Assembly: GCF_023740735.1 (NCBI RefSeq)
Contig: NZ_JAMRXH010000001.1
Location: 310,001 to 374,000 of the forward strand
Direction of reading: 5' to 3'
From: Nocardia sp. CDC159
GTDB lineage: Bacteria; Actinomycetota; Actinomycetes; Mycobacteriales; Mycobacteriaceae
DNA: 64,000 nt
Made by a program: the position numbers and the translations under genes. Below are positions 27,280 through 36,346 of this stretch, one piece after another. The first letter of the stretch is position 1; each line of letters starts with the position of its first letter. The notes beneath the pieces were generated by a model. It saw nothing but the letters and a program-made list of their open reading frames with translations. It made no database searches and was not told the DNA's origin.

Positions 27280-28104
27280 ATGCTCGAAAACATGTGTTCC
27301 CCCAGTGCGACGCTGACGGTGTGGGCCGGCTCCTGGCTGGCCGGGCGCAGCGCACCCGACGACGTGCTGGACGCGCTGCGGGCCTGGGCGGCGCGGCAGA
27401 GCGTCGCGGCCGGTGACCCGGTGACCGGGGGACACACCGGCTTGCCCTGGCCCGCCGCCGAGCCGCTCGACGCCGGATCGGGAATCATGGCGCTGCTCAA
27501 GGTCATTCGCGAGGCGATGGGCGATCCGGGGGCGCAGCTGCGACTGGTGCTGCCGGTGCCCGGGGATGCGCGGGGACTGCCGACCGGCACCGAATTCGCC
27601 ACGGCAGCAATGGATGCCGAGGAGGGCATCCTGATCGGATCGCCCGGCGCGGACGGCACCGGCCTGGTGCCGCAGTGGCTCGACGAGGACACGCTGCAGT
27701 GGACCGTCTACCACACGCCCATCCCGGCCCCCGTCCCCGATATGGCGCTCGGCGAGGCGGAATACGCCATGCGCCAGGCGGTTCGCGATGCCGCCGACGC
27801 CCTCATGCGCCTGCAGACCACCGGCATCGGCACCGGCGACGACGACCCGCGCGAGCTGATCGAGGCCGAACTGGCCGAGCTGTCCCGCCACATCTATCCC
27901 GATTCCGCTCCGCTGCGCGCCCGGCGCATCCTCGACTCCGCCGATCACGTGGCGGCCATCCTCACCGTCGCCCAGCAGGCGCCCGCCTCCTCCCCCGCGT
28001 CGGCCAGCGCCATGCAGGCCCAGGAGACCCTGCTGCGCCCGCTCTGGAACGCCATCCGCACCGCACGCCTGGCCGCCATCCACGCCGCCTCGACCACCCG
28101 CTGA
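27280..28104 (+). CDS. Conserved hypothetical protein
   Basis: 274 residues, family not recognised. The sequence is soluble, mostly helical, with compositional evenness and codon use of a real gene. It begins MLENMCSPSATLTVWAGSWLAGRSAPDDVLDALRAW and has a conserved-looking central block (LVPQWLDEDTLQWTVYHTPIP) and acidic helix DDPRELIEAELAELSRHIYPD. No catalytic motif or membrane segment is visible. It starts 42 bp after the DUF3097 gene on the same strand, so they may be one transcript. Similar proteins occur widely in mycobacteria and nocardiae, as far as I recall, without known role. Confidence 0.7.
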   Translation: MLENMCSPSATLTVWAGSWLAGRSAPDDVLDALRAWAARQSVAAGDPVTGGHTGLPWPAAEPLDAGSGIMALLKVIREAMGDPGAQLRLVLPVPGDARGLPTGTEFATAAMDAEEGILIGSPGADGTGLVPQWLDEDTLQWTVYHTPIPAPVPDMALGEAEYAMRQAVRDAADALMRLQTTGIGTGDDDPRELIEAELAELSRHIYPDSAPLRARRILDSADHVAAILTVAQQAPASSPASASAMQAQETLLRPLWNAIRTARLAAIHAASTTR

Positions 28105-28202
28105 ACCGCGCGACATCGGCCACGCTCGCCGCCGGACCATCGCGGCGACGCGGCGGATACTGGGAGGCAGACGGTTTCATCCGGTAGCAAGGGGGTCGTG
28201 TC

Positions 28203-29231
28203 ATGCCGCAGCACGGTTCGACGGATCGCACACCGCAACAGCTCGCCGGGCAGCGGGTGATCCTCTCCTATCCGGGCCGCACACCGCCGCCGTCGCTGTT
28301 CGACACCATTCGCGCGGGCGAGGCCGCCGGGGTGATCTTCTTCGGCGAGAACGTCGCCGGCATCGAACAGATCGCCGAGGTGGTCACCCGGCTTCGGCAA
28401 GCGCAGGCGCACAGCCCGATCCGCGTGCCGCTGCTGTTGCTGACCGACCAGGAGGGCGGGCTGGTGCGGCGGCTGCCCGGGGCCCCGGAATCCTCGGCCA
28501 AGCAGATCGGCCGCTCCGCCGATCCGGTCGGTGCCGCCGTCGCCGCGGGCCTCGGCGCGGGCGAGAATCTGCGCCGGGTGGGGATGAACGTCAATCTCGC
28601 ACCCGTGCTCGACGTCTTCGACACCCGCGGCAACTTCATCGACGGCACGCAACGGTCGTTCGGGGACGACCCGACGCTGGTGGCCGCCCTCGGCGCGGCA
28701 TTCGTCACCGCCCAGCAGTCCACCGGCGTCGCGGCCACCGCCAAACACTTTCCCGGCCTGGGCTCGGCAGCCGCCGAACAGAACACCGATCTCGGACCCG
28801 TCGTCCTGCCCGTGCGGCTGGCGAAGCTGCGGTCGTTCGACGAGATCCCCTATCCGGCAGCGCTGCTGGCCGCTGTCCGGCTGGTCATGCTCTCCTGGGC
28901 CGTCTATCCGGCCCTCGATGCCGACCGCCCGGCCGGTTTGTCGCCGACGATCGTCACCCAGGAATTGCGTCGCCGCAACGGATTCCGTGGGGTCACCATC
29001 ACCGACGCCCTCGAGGCGGGCGCGCTGAGCTCGTTCGGCACGACCGGCGACCTGGCCGTCGCCGCCGCCTGCGCGGGCATGGATCTCATACTCTGCTCCG
29101 CGCGCGATACCGCGCAGGGCACCGCCGCCACCGCCGCCCTCGCCGCGGCCTATGTCGGCGGGCGTCTCGACGCCGCGGCGTTCCACGCCGCCGTCGACCG
29201 GGTCACCGCCCTGCGCTCCGACCTGTTCTGA
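28203..29231 (+). CDS. Glycoside hydrolase family 3 protein lacking the NagZ Asp-His motif
   Basis: 342 residues, one GH3 N-terminal TIM barrel: TDQEGGLVRRLPGAP, GMNVNLAPVLDV, KHFPGLGSAAAEQNTD, and the nucleophile Asp in GVTITDALEAGAL. The fold and motifs are of the beta-N-acetylhexosaminidase (NagZ/LpqI) branch, which recycle cell-wall sugars. Two differences matter: KHFPGHG is KHFPGLG, and the DSH acid/base motif expected about ten residues later is missing (EQNTDLG). No signal peptide is seen, so it would be cytoplasmic. AAGGGGG precedes the ATG. Activity on N-acetylglucosamine is therefore doubtful. Confidence 0.85.
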   Translation: MPQHGSTDRTPQQLAGQRVILSYPGRTPPPSLFDTIRAGEAAGVIFFGENVAGIEQIAEVVTRLRQAQAHSPIRVPLLLLTDQEGGLVRRLPGAPESSAKQIGRSADPVGAAVAAGLGAGENLRRVGMNVNLAPVLDVFDTRGNFIDGTQRSFGDDPTLVAALGAAFVTAQQSTGVAATAKHFPGLGSAAAEQNTDLGPVVLPVRLAKLRSFDEIPYPAALLAAVRLVMLSWAVYPALDADRPAGLSPTIVTQELRRRNGFRGVTITDALEAGALSSFGTTGDLAVAAACAGMDLILCSARDTAQGTAATAALAAAYVGGRLDAAAFHAAVDRVTALRSDLF

Positions 29232-29307
29232 ATGCCATTCGGCGGTTTCGATCTTGTCCGGGCGGACATCACCAGAACACGGATTCACGACGGAAAGGAA
29301 CGCGACC

Positions 29308-29451
29308 GTGGCTTTTCAGGACATCATCGCCCAGCTCCGCCAGGACATCACCACCGCCGAGGACGCCGGCGACGAGGCGAATGCCGCGCGGCTGCGCAAG
29401 GAACTCGACGAGGCGCTGCGCACCGGCGAGCAGGAGGCCGAGCAGCAGTAA
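29308..29451 (+). CDS. Small acidic helical protein, 47 residues
   Basis: A short frame with GTG start and a clear GAAAGGAA ribosome site eight bases upstream. The product, starting MAFQDIIAQLRQDITTAEDA and ending EALRTGEQEAEQQ, is highly charged and predicted to be one long amphipathic helix or coiled coil. It is not part of a longer protein: upstream in-frame sequence is the reverse of coding character. It sits between the GH3 gene and the convergent LysR gene. Function unknown; it could be a small binding partner. Confidence 0.65.
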   Translation: MAFQDIIAQLRQDITTAEDAGDEANAARLRKELDEALRTGEQEAEQQ

Positions 29452-29458
29452 TTCCCGC

Positions 29459-30376
29459 TCAGGGCACCGCGCGCGTCGAGCGCGCGACGGCGAGCAGATC
29501 GGCGGCCGGGCCGGACGGGCGGCGGCCGCGGGTCCAGACCGCGCGCAGCGGGCGGGTCAGATCCAGATCGGTGAGGGTGGGTGAAACGACCGTGCCCGCC
29601 GCGATTTCGGCACGGACGGCCAGCGCGCTCAGCACGGCGGGGCCGACCCCCTCGGCCACGGCGGTTTTGATGGCCGTGGTGGAGGACAGTTCCAGCAGCA
29701 CCTCCGGCCGCCAGCCGGGTTGACGGCGAACCATGGCCTGTTCGAAGGCGATTCGGGTGCCCGAACTCGGCTCGCGGCAGATCAGCGGGGTGCGGGCGAG
29801 TTCGGCCGGGGTGATCGAGGCGCGTTCGGCCCAGCGGTGACCCGGGGCGACGACCACGATGAGCCGATCCCGGGCCACCACCTCGCCGTCGAGGTCGTCC
29901 GGGGCGTCGGGCACCTCGACGAAACCGATCCCCGCCCGCCCCTCGCGCACCGCGCGGACCACCTCCGCGGAGTTGCCCGCTTCCAGGGCGATCGCCGTCT
30001 CCGGTCGCCGGATGCGCAGGGCCATCAGCCATTTCGGGAACAGATATTCGGCGACGGTCTGGCTGGCCGCCACGCTCAGATGTGAATCTCGTTGCGCCCG
30101 TAGGGTTTCGATACCGGCATCCAGCTCGGCCGCGGCCTCGACCACCGCCCGCGCCCACTCGGCGATCAGGGCGCCCGCGGCAGTCGGGCGCGAACCCAGC
30201 GTGGTGCGCTCCAGCACCGGCACCCCGACCAGCTTCTCCAGGTACCGGATGCGCGAACTCGCCGAGGGCTGGCTGATGCCGTGCGCCTGCGCCGCCCGCC
30301 CCAGGCTGCCCAGCTCGATCACCGACAGCAGCAGATCCAGCGCGGCGAGATCCGGCACCCGAGGCGATAACGGCAT
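29459..30376 (-). CDS. LysR family transcriptional regulator
   Basis: 305 residues. N-terminal winged HTH: LDLLLSVIELGSLGRAAQAHGISQPSASSRIRYLEKLVGVPVLERT is the canonical LysR DNA-binding block. The effector domain carries LPDAPDDLDGEVVARDRLIVVVAPGHRWA-like features and TPLICREPSSGTR. It is divergent from the TDT transporter gene with only 70 bp between, the usual arrangement for a LysR regulator and its target; it probably controls that transporter in response to a small anion. Confidence 0.9.
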   Translation of the reverse strand: MPLSPRVPDLAALDLLLSVIELGSLGRAAQAHGISQPSASSRIRYLEKLVGVPVLERTTLGSRPTAAGALIAEWARAVVEAAAELDAGIETLRAQRDSHLSVAASQTVAEYLFPKWLMALRIRRPETAIALEAGNSAEVVRAVREGRAGIGFVEVPDAPDDLDGEVVARDRLIVVVAPGHRWAERASITPAELARTPLICREPSSGTRIAFEQAMVRRQPGWRPEVLLELSSTTAIKTAVAEGVGPAVLSALAVRAEIAAGTVVSPTLTDLDLTRPLRAVWTRGRRPSGPAADLLAVARSTRAVP

Positions 30377-30446
30377 AGAACGATTCTATGGACTCATCGC
30401 CCGGATCCGGCTACCGGGCACGCCGGTTCCCGGCGACGCTGAAGAC

Positions 30447-31601
30447 ATGACCACCCTGACCGATCGCCCCGCCGCCCCGGCCACCACGCGTACCCCGCGA
30501 GGCAGCCGCATCCTCGGTGCGCTGGACCACCCGCGCGATGCCTTCGCCCATATCGGGCCCAATTGGTTCGCGGTCGTGATGGGCACCGGCATCGTGGCCA
30601 ACGCGGCGGTGACCCTGCCGTGGCAGCTGCCCGGGCAGCGGGCCTTCGCGACCGGGATGTGGATGCTCGCGGCGGGCCTGCTGCTGGCCGTCGGTGCGGC
30701 GTGGGTGCTGCATTGGCGTCGGTTCCCCGCGGCGGCGCGCGGGCATGGGGCGCATCCGGTCATGTCGCAGTTCTACGGTGCGCCGCCGATGGCCCTGCTC
30801 ACCGTCGGGCTCGGGGCGCTGCTGGTGGGGCGCGATGTCGTCGGCCTGTCGGCGGCGGTCGCGATGGACTGGGCGCTGTGGTCGGCCGGAACCCTGCTCG
30901 GGCTGGTGGGCGCGGTCGCGATTCCGTACCGGATGATCACCCGGCATCGGTACGCGGCCGATGCGGCGTTCGGCGGATGGCTGATGCCCATCGTGCCGCC
31001 GATGGTGTCGGCGGCCACCGGCGCGATGCTCATCCCGCACACCCCGGCCGGGCAGCCCCGATCGACCCTGGTCCTGGCCTGTCTGGCCATGTTCGGGCTG
31101 AGCCTGATCGCCGCCTTTCTCACCCTCGCGCTGATCTGGTCGCGGCTGCTGCACTTCGGGCCGCCCGCCGCCGGGGCCGTCGCGACCGTGTGGCTGGTAC
31201 TCGGGCCGCTCGGCCAGTCGATCACCGCGGCCGGACTGCTCGCCAGCAACGCGGCCCAGGCGCTGCCGCCGCTGTACGCCTCCGGCCTCGAGGTCTTCGC
31301 AGTCGTATACGGCGTCGCCGCCTGGGGTTTCGCCATGCTCTGGCTGGCCCTCGCCCTCGCCCTCACCTACCGCGCCCGCCACACCATGCCGTTCAACCTC
31401 ACCTGGTGGGGCCTCACCTTCCCGCTCGGCACCTGCGTCACCGGCAGCACCACCCTGTTCACCCACACCGGCGCGATCGCCTTCGCCCTCGCCGCCACCG
31501 CCATGTACACCCTCCTGCTCGCCCTGTGGGCACTGGTCGCCGCCCGCACCGCCGCCCACACCCTCGACGGCACCCTCCTGCGCCCACCCACCCGGCCATG
31601 A
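30447..31601 (+). CDS. TDT (TehA/Mae1/SLAC1) family transporter
   Basis: 384 residues with about ten transmembrane helices. The family signature GPNWFAVVMGTGIVA opens the first helix; later PPMVSAATGAMLIP, WSRLLHFGPPAAGAVATVWLVLGPLGQS and FNLTWWGLTFPLGTCVTGSTTLF are typical of the C4-dicarboxylate/sulfite/tellurite exporter group. The ATG at 30447 starts MTTLTDRPAAP, just before the conserved core. The divergent LysR gene suggests induction by the transported anion. Substrate (malate, sulfite or other) cannot be decided. Confidence 0.88.
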   Translation: MTTLTDRPAAPATTRTPRGSRILGALDHPRDAFAHIGPNWFAVVMGTGIVANAAVTLPWQLPGQRAFATGMWMLAAGLLLAVGAAWVLHWRRFPAAARGHGAHPVMSQFYGAPPMALLTVGLGALLVGRDVVGLSAAVAMDWALWSAGTLLGLVGAVAIPYRMITRHRYAADAAFGGWLMPIVPPMVSAATGAMLIPHTPAGQPRSTLVLACLAMFGLSLIAAFLTLALIWSRLLHFGPPAAGAVATVWLVLGPLGQSITAAGLLASNAAQALPPLYASGLEVFAVVYGVAAWGFAMLWLALALALTYRARHTMPFNLTWWGLTFPLGTCVTGSTTLFTHTGAIAFALAATAMYTLLLALWALVAARTAAHTLDGTLLRPPTRP

Positions 31602-31762
31602 CGGATCCGGCTCGGCCGCCGGGCTTCCGCTGTCGCGCGAAACCGCTGTCGCGCGAGACGCGTCCGACATCGGGGATCACCGCCGTGACCTGCGTCATTC
31701 CGGTGAGCGGTGCGCTCTGCTTGAATGGGCCGATCGTCCCGCGACAAGCTGGAGGTCGGCTC

Positions 31763-32509
31763 GTGTATTTCCTTCGTCGCGCCGCCACCCTGGCGGCGGT
31801 CGCGCTCGTCGGTCTCGGTGTCGCCGTGCCCGCATCGGCCGTCGTGGGCGGTGACGAGGCGCGGGCGGCGGAGTATCCGTGGCTGGCGGCGATCGGGTCT
31901 GCGGCGTTTCCGCTGCGGCCGGGCGGGCACTTTTGTGGCGGGGCGCTCATCGCGCCGGATCGGGTGCTGACCGCGGGGCACTGTGCGGTCTTCGCGGCGG
32001 CGGTTCCGACAGCGCTTCGGGTCACCTTCGGGCGCGATGACCTCACCGTCGAGGGGGGAATTACGGTGGGGGTCACGTCGATTCGCCTGGATCCGGGCTT
32101 TCGCGTATCGGTATTCGACGGCGAGCTCGCCTTCCATCACGATGTGGCCGTGCTCGTGCTGGACCGGCCGGTCGCCCTGCCGACGGTGAGTATCGGGTCG
32201 CCACACGGTGATTCGGCCACGGTCGTGGGGTGGGGCGCGAGCGCCGACGGCGACTGGTCCAATACCCGCCTGCGCGCGGCCACCATTCCGCTGCGCCCGG
32301 ACGCGGCCTGCGCGACCGCCTACGGGGACGACTTCGATCCCGCCGAGGCCGTCTGTGCGGGCTCGCCCGCTGCCGACACCGGCGAATTCGACAGCGGCGG
32401 ACCGCTGCTGGTGGACGGGCGGGTCGTCGGTATCACCTCGTGGGCCAAGGGCGCCGCGCAGCCGGGCTATCCGGGCGTCTACGCGCGCGTGCCCTCGCTG
32501 GTGTTCTGA
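31763..32509 (+). CDS. Secreted trypsin-like serine protease (S1 family)
   Basis: 248 residues. Signal peptide FLRRAATLAAVALVGLGVAVPASA, then the mature chymotrypsin fold. The triad is complete: His73 in LTAGHC, Asp127 in HHDVAVLVLD, Ser211 in FDSGGPLL. Cys pairs match S1A enzymes. The predicted signal cleavage after ASA would leave VVGG as the N-terminus, the activated form of trypsin-like enzymes, with no propeptide in between. The GTG start has GGAGGT six bases upstream. It is transcribed alone and its stop abuts that of the convergent aldehyde dehydrogenase gene. Confidence 0.9.
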   Translation: MYFLRRAATLAAVALVGLGVAVPASAVVGGDEARAAEYPWLAAIGSAAFPLRPGGHFCGGALIAPDRVLTAGHCAVFAAAVPTALRVTFGRDDLTVEGGITVGVTSIRLDPGFRVSVFDGELAFHHDVAVLVLDRPVALPTVSIGSPHGDSATVVGWGASADGDWSNTRLRAATIPLRPDAACATAYGDDFDPAEAVCAGSPAADTGEFDSGGPLLVDGRVVGITSWAKGAAQPGYPGVYARVPSLVF

Positions 32510-33847
32510 TCAGCGGCCGGGCGGGCGCATATGCACCACCTTCATGGTGGTCATCTCGTCGAGAAGTTCGGGGCCGTAACCGAATCCGCTGCCCGAGCGG
32601 CCCCGCGGTTGGGCCGCGCCGCCGGGCGCGCCGCCGAAAACGGCATTGATCTTCACCGTGCCGACCGGCAGTGCCCGCCACGCCCGCTGGGCGTGCTCCA
32701 CGGAAGCGGTGAGAACCGTTGCCGCCAAGCCATATTCGTCGGCGCATGCCTCCCGCAGCCCGGTTTCGAAATCGGCCACCACCCGTACCGGCGCGACGGG
32801 CCCGAAGGTCTCCTCCCGCAGCACCCGCATATCGGGCGCGCAGTCGGTCAGGACGGTCGCCGGGTACACGGTCCCCGAAGCGTCCGGAACGCGCCCGCCC
32901 ACCAGCGCTTTCGCACCGGCGGCGACGGCCTCGCGCACCTGCGCGTCCACCTCCGCCCGCAGCCGCTCGTCGACCAGGGGCTGCGGGTCCAGGTTCCAGC
33001 GCTCGGCCCGCTCGCACAGTGCCCGCACGAACGCCTCCGCCACGGATCGATGGACGTAGATCCGCTCCACCGAGGTGCAGATCTGCCCGGCATTGGCGAA
33101 CGCGCCGAGCGCCGCCTGCTCGGCGGCCCACGCCGGATCCACGCCCTCGTCCACGAGCAGCGCATCGTTACCGCCGTTCTCCAGCAATACCTTCGCGCCG
33201 GTGCGCGCCGCGGCCGCGGCAACGGCCCGGCCGGTCGCCGTGCCACCCACATGCGCGATCACGTCCACCTCCGGCGCTTCGGCCAGCGCCGCACCCACGC
33301 GCCCGTCCCCAGACACGGTCTGCAGCACACCGTCGGGAAAGTGGGCGGCCAGCAATCGCCCGAGCAGCACGCCGGTGCGCGGACAGCGCTCACTCGGCTT
33401 GTGCACCACCGTATTTCCGGTCACCAGCGCGGCGCCGAGCAGTCCGGCGGCGATGGCGACCGGATCGTTCCACGGCGTCAATGCCACCACCACACCCCGC
33501 GGCTGCGGAATCATGAAATCGGTCGCGTCCCACTGCCCGTGCAGCGTCCGCCCACGATGCACCGGTCCGAGTTCGGCGTACTGGTCCAGCGTCCCCACCC
33601 CCGCCAGTACCCCCTCACGGCCCGACGCCGCCGGTCGCCCGGTCTCGGATTCGAGGGTGGCGGCCAGTTCGTCGACGTGCTCGCGCAACGCGTCCGCACC
33701 GGCCCGCAGCGCCGCCGCCCGCGCCGTCGCGGGCTCGCTCGCCCACTGCCCCTGCGCCTTTCGCGCGCGACCGACAATCGCCCCCAGTTCGGCGGCGGTC
33801 GGCATCGGGTCGGCATCGGTCCGGGTCGCGTCGTCGATCTCGGTCAT
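32510..33847 (-). CDS. Aldehyde dehydrogenase family protein
   Basis: 445 residues, slightly short for the family. NAD(P) site: ALTPWNDPVAIAAGLLGAALVTGNTVVHKPSE; catalytic Cys in AGQICTSVERI; general base Glu in LLENGGNDALLVD, where ENGG replaces the commoner ELGG; then EETFGPVAPV and the closing block. It oxidises aldehydes to acids; the SSADH/BADH-like branch is likely but the substrate is open. The start is supported by GGGGATC before ATG. It stands between the protease and topoisomerase genes and is not clearly part of an operon. Confidence 0.88.
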   Translation of the reverse strand: MTEIDDATRTDADPMPTAAELGAIVGRARKAQGQWASEPATARAAALRAGADALREHVDELAATLESETGRPAASGREGVLAGVGTLDQYAELGPVHRGRTLHGQWDATDFMIPQPRGVVVALTPWNDPVAIAAGLLGAALVTGNTVVHKPSERCPRTGVLLGRLLAAHFPDGVLQTVSGDGRVGAALAEAPEVDVIAHVGGTATGRAVAAAAARTGAKVLLENGGNDALLVDEGVDPAWAAEQAALGAFANAGQICTSVERIYVHRSVAEAFVRALCERAERWNLDPQPLVDERLRAEVDAQVREAVAAGAKALVGGRVPDASGTVYPATVLTDCAPDMRVLREETFGPVAPVRVVADFETGLREACADEYGLAATVLTASVEHAQRAWRALPVGTVKINAVFGGAPGGAAQPRGRSGSGFGYGPELLDEMTTMKVVHMRPPGR

Positions 33848-33890
33848 GATCCCCGGATACCCCCGCCTCTCGTGGCAAACACGGTCCGGC

Positions 33891-34910
33891 TCAGTGCGCC
33901 CGCGCGGCCGCGCGCAGCAGGCGCAGCACCGCCCGCTCCACGATCGCCTGCCGCTCGTCCTCCGAGCGCGCCCGCCGCGCCCGCCGCAGCGCCGCCTCGA
34001 TGGTCTGCCCGCGCTCCCACGCCTCGATCACCCGCGGATCGACATAGGAATTGCGCGCCACGGCCGGGGTATTGCCCAGCGCCTCGGCCACCTCGGTCAT
34101 GACCTGACGAATCGCACTGCGGCGGCGACGCTCGGAACCGGGGCGTTCGGTCGCGGCCAGGCCCGCGGCGGCCAGGACGGTCGCCTGCCAGGTGCGGAAG
34201 TCCTTGGCGCTGTGGTCGCCTCCGACCAGCTCCTTGAAGCGGGCGTTGATATCGGTGGAGTGCAGGTCGCGGATCTGATCGCCGTCGCGATACACCAGCA
34301 GTCGACCGCTGGGTGCGCGGGTGCGCCGCAGGGTCCGCACCGCCCGGGCCAGTTGCGGCTCGCCGATGCGGACCCGACGCCGGATACCGCCCTTGGCCCG
34401 ATAGTCGAACAGCATCTCCTCACCGGACACCCGGACCTGCTCGCGCAGCAGCGTCGCCACGCCCCGGGTGCCGTGCTCCTCGGCATACTCCTCGCCCCCG
34501 ATCCGGAATACGCCCCGGTCGAGCAGCCCGAGCGCAACCGCCTCCACCCGCCGCCGGTCCAATCCGGCGCGGCCCAGATCCGCGGCCACCTGCTCGCGCA
34601 GTGCGGGCAGCCGGGCGGCCACCTCGAGCACCCGGTCGAACTTCTCCTCGTCACGCTCGCGCCGCCACTGCTCGTGATACAGATACTGCCGCCGACCCGC
34701 GGCATCGACGCCCACGGCCTGAATGTGACCATTCGGATACGGGCAGATCCACACCTTCCGCCACGCCGGGGGTATGGCCAGCTCGTGAATGCGCCGCACG
34801 ATCTCGGGGTCGGTCACCGCCGCGCCGTCGTCGTCGACGTAGGCGAAGCCGCGCCCCCGCCGCGCCCGCCGCAGGCCGCGGCCGTATGGGGTGCTCCGCC
34901 GCAACCGCAT
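33891..34910 (-). CDS. DNA topoisomerase IB (eukaryote/poxvirus type)
   Basis: 339 residues. N-terminal domain IPPAWRKVWICPYPNGHIQAVGVDAAGRRQYLYHEQWR, then the catalytic core: KFDRVLEVAARLPALR, RDGDQIRDLHSTDINARFKELVGGDHSAKDFRTWQAT with the active-site Arg/His residues, and the nucleophile Tyr in ARNSYVDPRVIEAW. It relaxes supercoils through a 3'-phosphotyrosine. Bacterial IB enzymes are patchily distributed. Start at 34910 has GGAGAGGAG upstream; an in-frame ATG at 34964 lacks one. It is divergent from the flavin reductase gene. Confidence 0.92.
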   Translation of the reverse strand: MRLRRSTPYGRGLRRARRGRGFAYVDDDGAAVTDPEIVRRIHELAIPPAWRKVWICPYPNGHIQAVGVDAAGRRQYLYHEQWRRERDEEKFDRVLEVAARLPALREQVAADLGRAGLDRRRVEAVALGLLDRGVFRIGGEEYAEEHGTRGVATLLREQVRVSGEEMLFDYRAKGGIRRRVRIGEPQLARAVRTLRRTRAPSGRLLVYRDGDQIRDLHSTDINARFKELVGGDHSAKDFRTWQATVLAAAGLAATERPGSERRRRSAIRQVMTEVAEALGNTPAVARNSYVDPRVIEAWERGQTIEAALRRARRARSEDERQAIVERAVLRLLRAAARAH

Positions 34911-35061
34911 CGGGCCACTCCTCTCCTCGCAGGTCCCGGTGATACCCCGCGGGATCGCGCCCATGCGAGTGAGACGACGGCTTCCCAGCCCCGCGAAAAC
35001 GGGGCATCATGATCCAGGTCGCTCGTCGGGGAGAACACGCGCCGAACCCGGAGGAGACGTC

Positions 35062-35568
35062 ATGTCCGGCGATACCGCATCGATCCACGCGTACTTCGAC
35101 GATTTCGTCGCCACCGCCGACCACCCGGTGGTGGTGGTCACCACCGAGGCCGCCGGTCGGCGCGCGGGATGTCTGGTGGGCTTCGCGACCCAGGTGAGCA
35201 TCAACCCGCGGCGCTATCTAGTCGGACTGTCCAAGGCCAACAACACCTTCCGAGTCGCCGCCGACGCCGATGCGCTGGCCGTACATCTGCTCGATGCCGC
35301 TCAGCTACCGCTGGCCCGGCTGTTCGGTTCCGAAAGCGGCGACGGCGTGGACAAATTCGCGCACTGCGACTGGTACCCGGGGCCGGACGGGCTGCCCATC
35401 CTCACCGCCGCGCCGGGCTGGTTCATCGGAAAGATCCTCGACCGCTACGACTTCGGAGATCATGTCGGCACGCTGCTCGAGCCCACCGCGGGCCAGATGC
35501 GCGACGGGAAGCGCAAGGTGCTGCGCTACAGCGCGGTCGCCCACCTGTCCCCGGGGCATTCGGCGTGA
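35062..35568 (+). CDS. Flavin reductase-like (FMN-binding split barrel) protein
   Basis: 168 residues of the flavin_reduct family: FVATADHPVVVVTTEAAGRRAGCLVGFATQVSINPRRYLVGLSKANNTFR is the characteristic N-terminal FMN-binding block, then AVHLLDAAQLPLARLFG and GWFIGKILDRYDFGDHVGTLLEP. Such enzymes reduce free flavin with NAD(P)H or bind flavin/F420 in other reactions; no partner monooxygenase is adjacent. The ATG at 35062 has GGAGGAGA upstream. The stop is eight bases from the stop of the convergent porin gene. Confidence 0.87.
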   Translation: MSGDTASIHAYFDDFVATADHPVVVVTTEAAGRRAGCLVGFATQVSINPRRYLVGLSKANNTFRVAADADALAVHLLDAAQLPLARLFGSESGDGVDKFAHCDWYPGPDGLPILTAAPGWFIGKILDRYDFGDHVGTLLEPTAGQMRDGKRKVLRYSAVAHLSPGHSA

Positions 35569-35575
35569 CACCCGA

Positions 35576-36313
35576 TCACAGCGTGACCGGATCGCTGTAG
35601 ATCACCCGGGTCGCCTGCCCGGCCTTCGTGGCCGCGGTCAGCCGCACATACATCCGTAGATTGACCTGTCCCAGTGCGCCTTTCACGCTTACGTGCACAT
35701 TCGACAGATCGAGGTAGACCAGCGGGTTGGTGAGGGTGAGATTGGCGATGCTCTTCTCCTCGATGCCGCCGGGGGTCACCGAGAAGACCAGCTCCTGCGC
35801 GGGCAGGATCGTCGCCGTCGCACCGAGATTCGCGCCCACCTGCGGGCTGATCCCGATCGAGGGACCGCTCGGCCCGATGGTCAGCGGCACCGAGACACCC
35901 GCGCTCACACCGCCGTTCACCGAGACGCTGGGGGTGTACACGTCCACGGCGATGTTCTGCAGCGACCACGGCACGCCGATCTCGAAGCCGACGTCGAGTG
36001 TGGCGCCCGCGACCGTGGCACCGGCCGGACCGTCGATCTGGCCGATCGCGACGCTGGACAGAAACGCCTCGCGGCTCAACGGATTTCCATCCAGCGGCGG
36101 CACGCTGCGCGCGGTGGTGTTCGCCTCGGTCACCATGAGCTGGAAACCGTCCAGGGTCGACGTGGAGTCCTGATGCAGTACGCGCAGCCCGTAGGCGGCG
36201 GGATCGACGAATTGCGCCGACGCGGGACCGGCCGCGGCCAGTCCGAGCGCCGCGGCAACGGCGAGGACGCCGAGCGACCGTTTGCCGCTCGATAGCAGGT
36301 TGGCTGTATTCAC
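35576..36313 (-). CDS. MspA-family outer-membrane porin-like protein
   Basis: 245 residues: signal peptide GVLAVAAALGLAAAGPASA, then a beta-rich domain matching MspA: LDGFQLMVTEANTTARSVPPLDGNPLSREAFLSSVAIG parallels the MspA block with PLDRNRLTREWF, followed by GATLDVGFEIGVPWSLQ and a C-terminal LRMYVRLTAATKAGQATRVIYSDP. MspA porins form octameric channels across the mycolic-acid outer membrane, which fixes the organism among mycolate actinomycetes. The GTG at 36313 has GGGGAG seven bases upstream. A palindromic operator lies 34 bp before the start. Confidence 0.9.
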   Translation of the reverse strand: MNTANLLSSGKRSLGVLAVAAALGLAAAGPASAQFVDPAAYGLRVLHQDSTSTLDGFQLMVTEANTTARSVPPLDGNPLSREAFLSSVAIGQIDGPAGATVAGATLDVGFEIGVPWSLQNIAVDVYTPSVSVNGGVSAGVSVPLTIGPSGPSIGISPQVGANLGATATILPAQELVFSVTPGGIEEKSIANLTLTNPLVYLDLSNVHVSVKGALGQVNLRMYVRLTAATKAGQATRVIYSDPVTL

Positions 36314-36346
36314 AGGCACTCCCCGGCTCGAGATATGCTCTGACCT

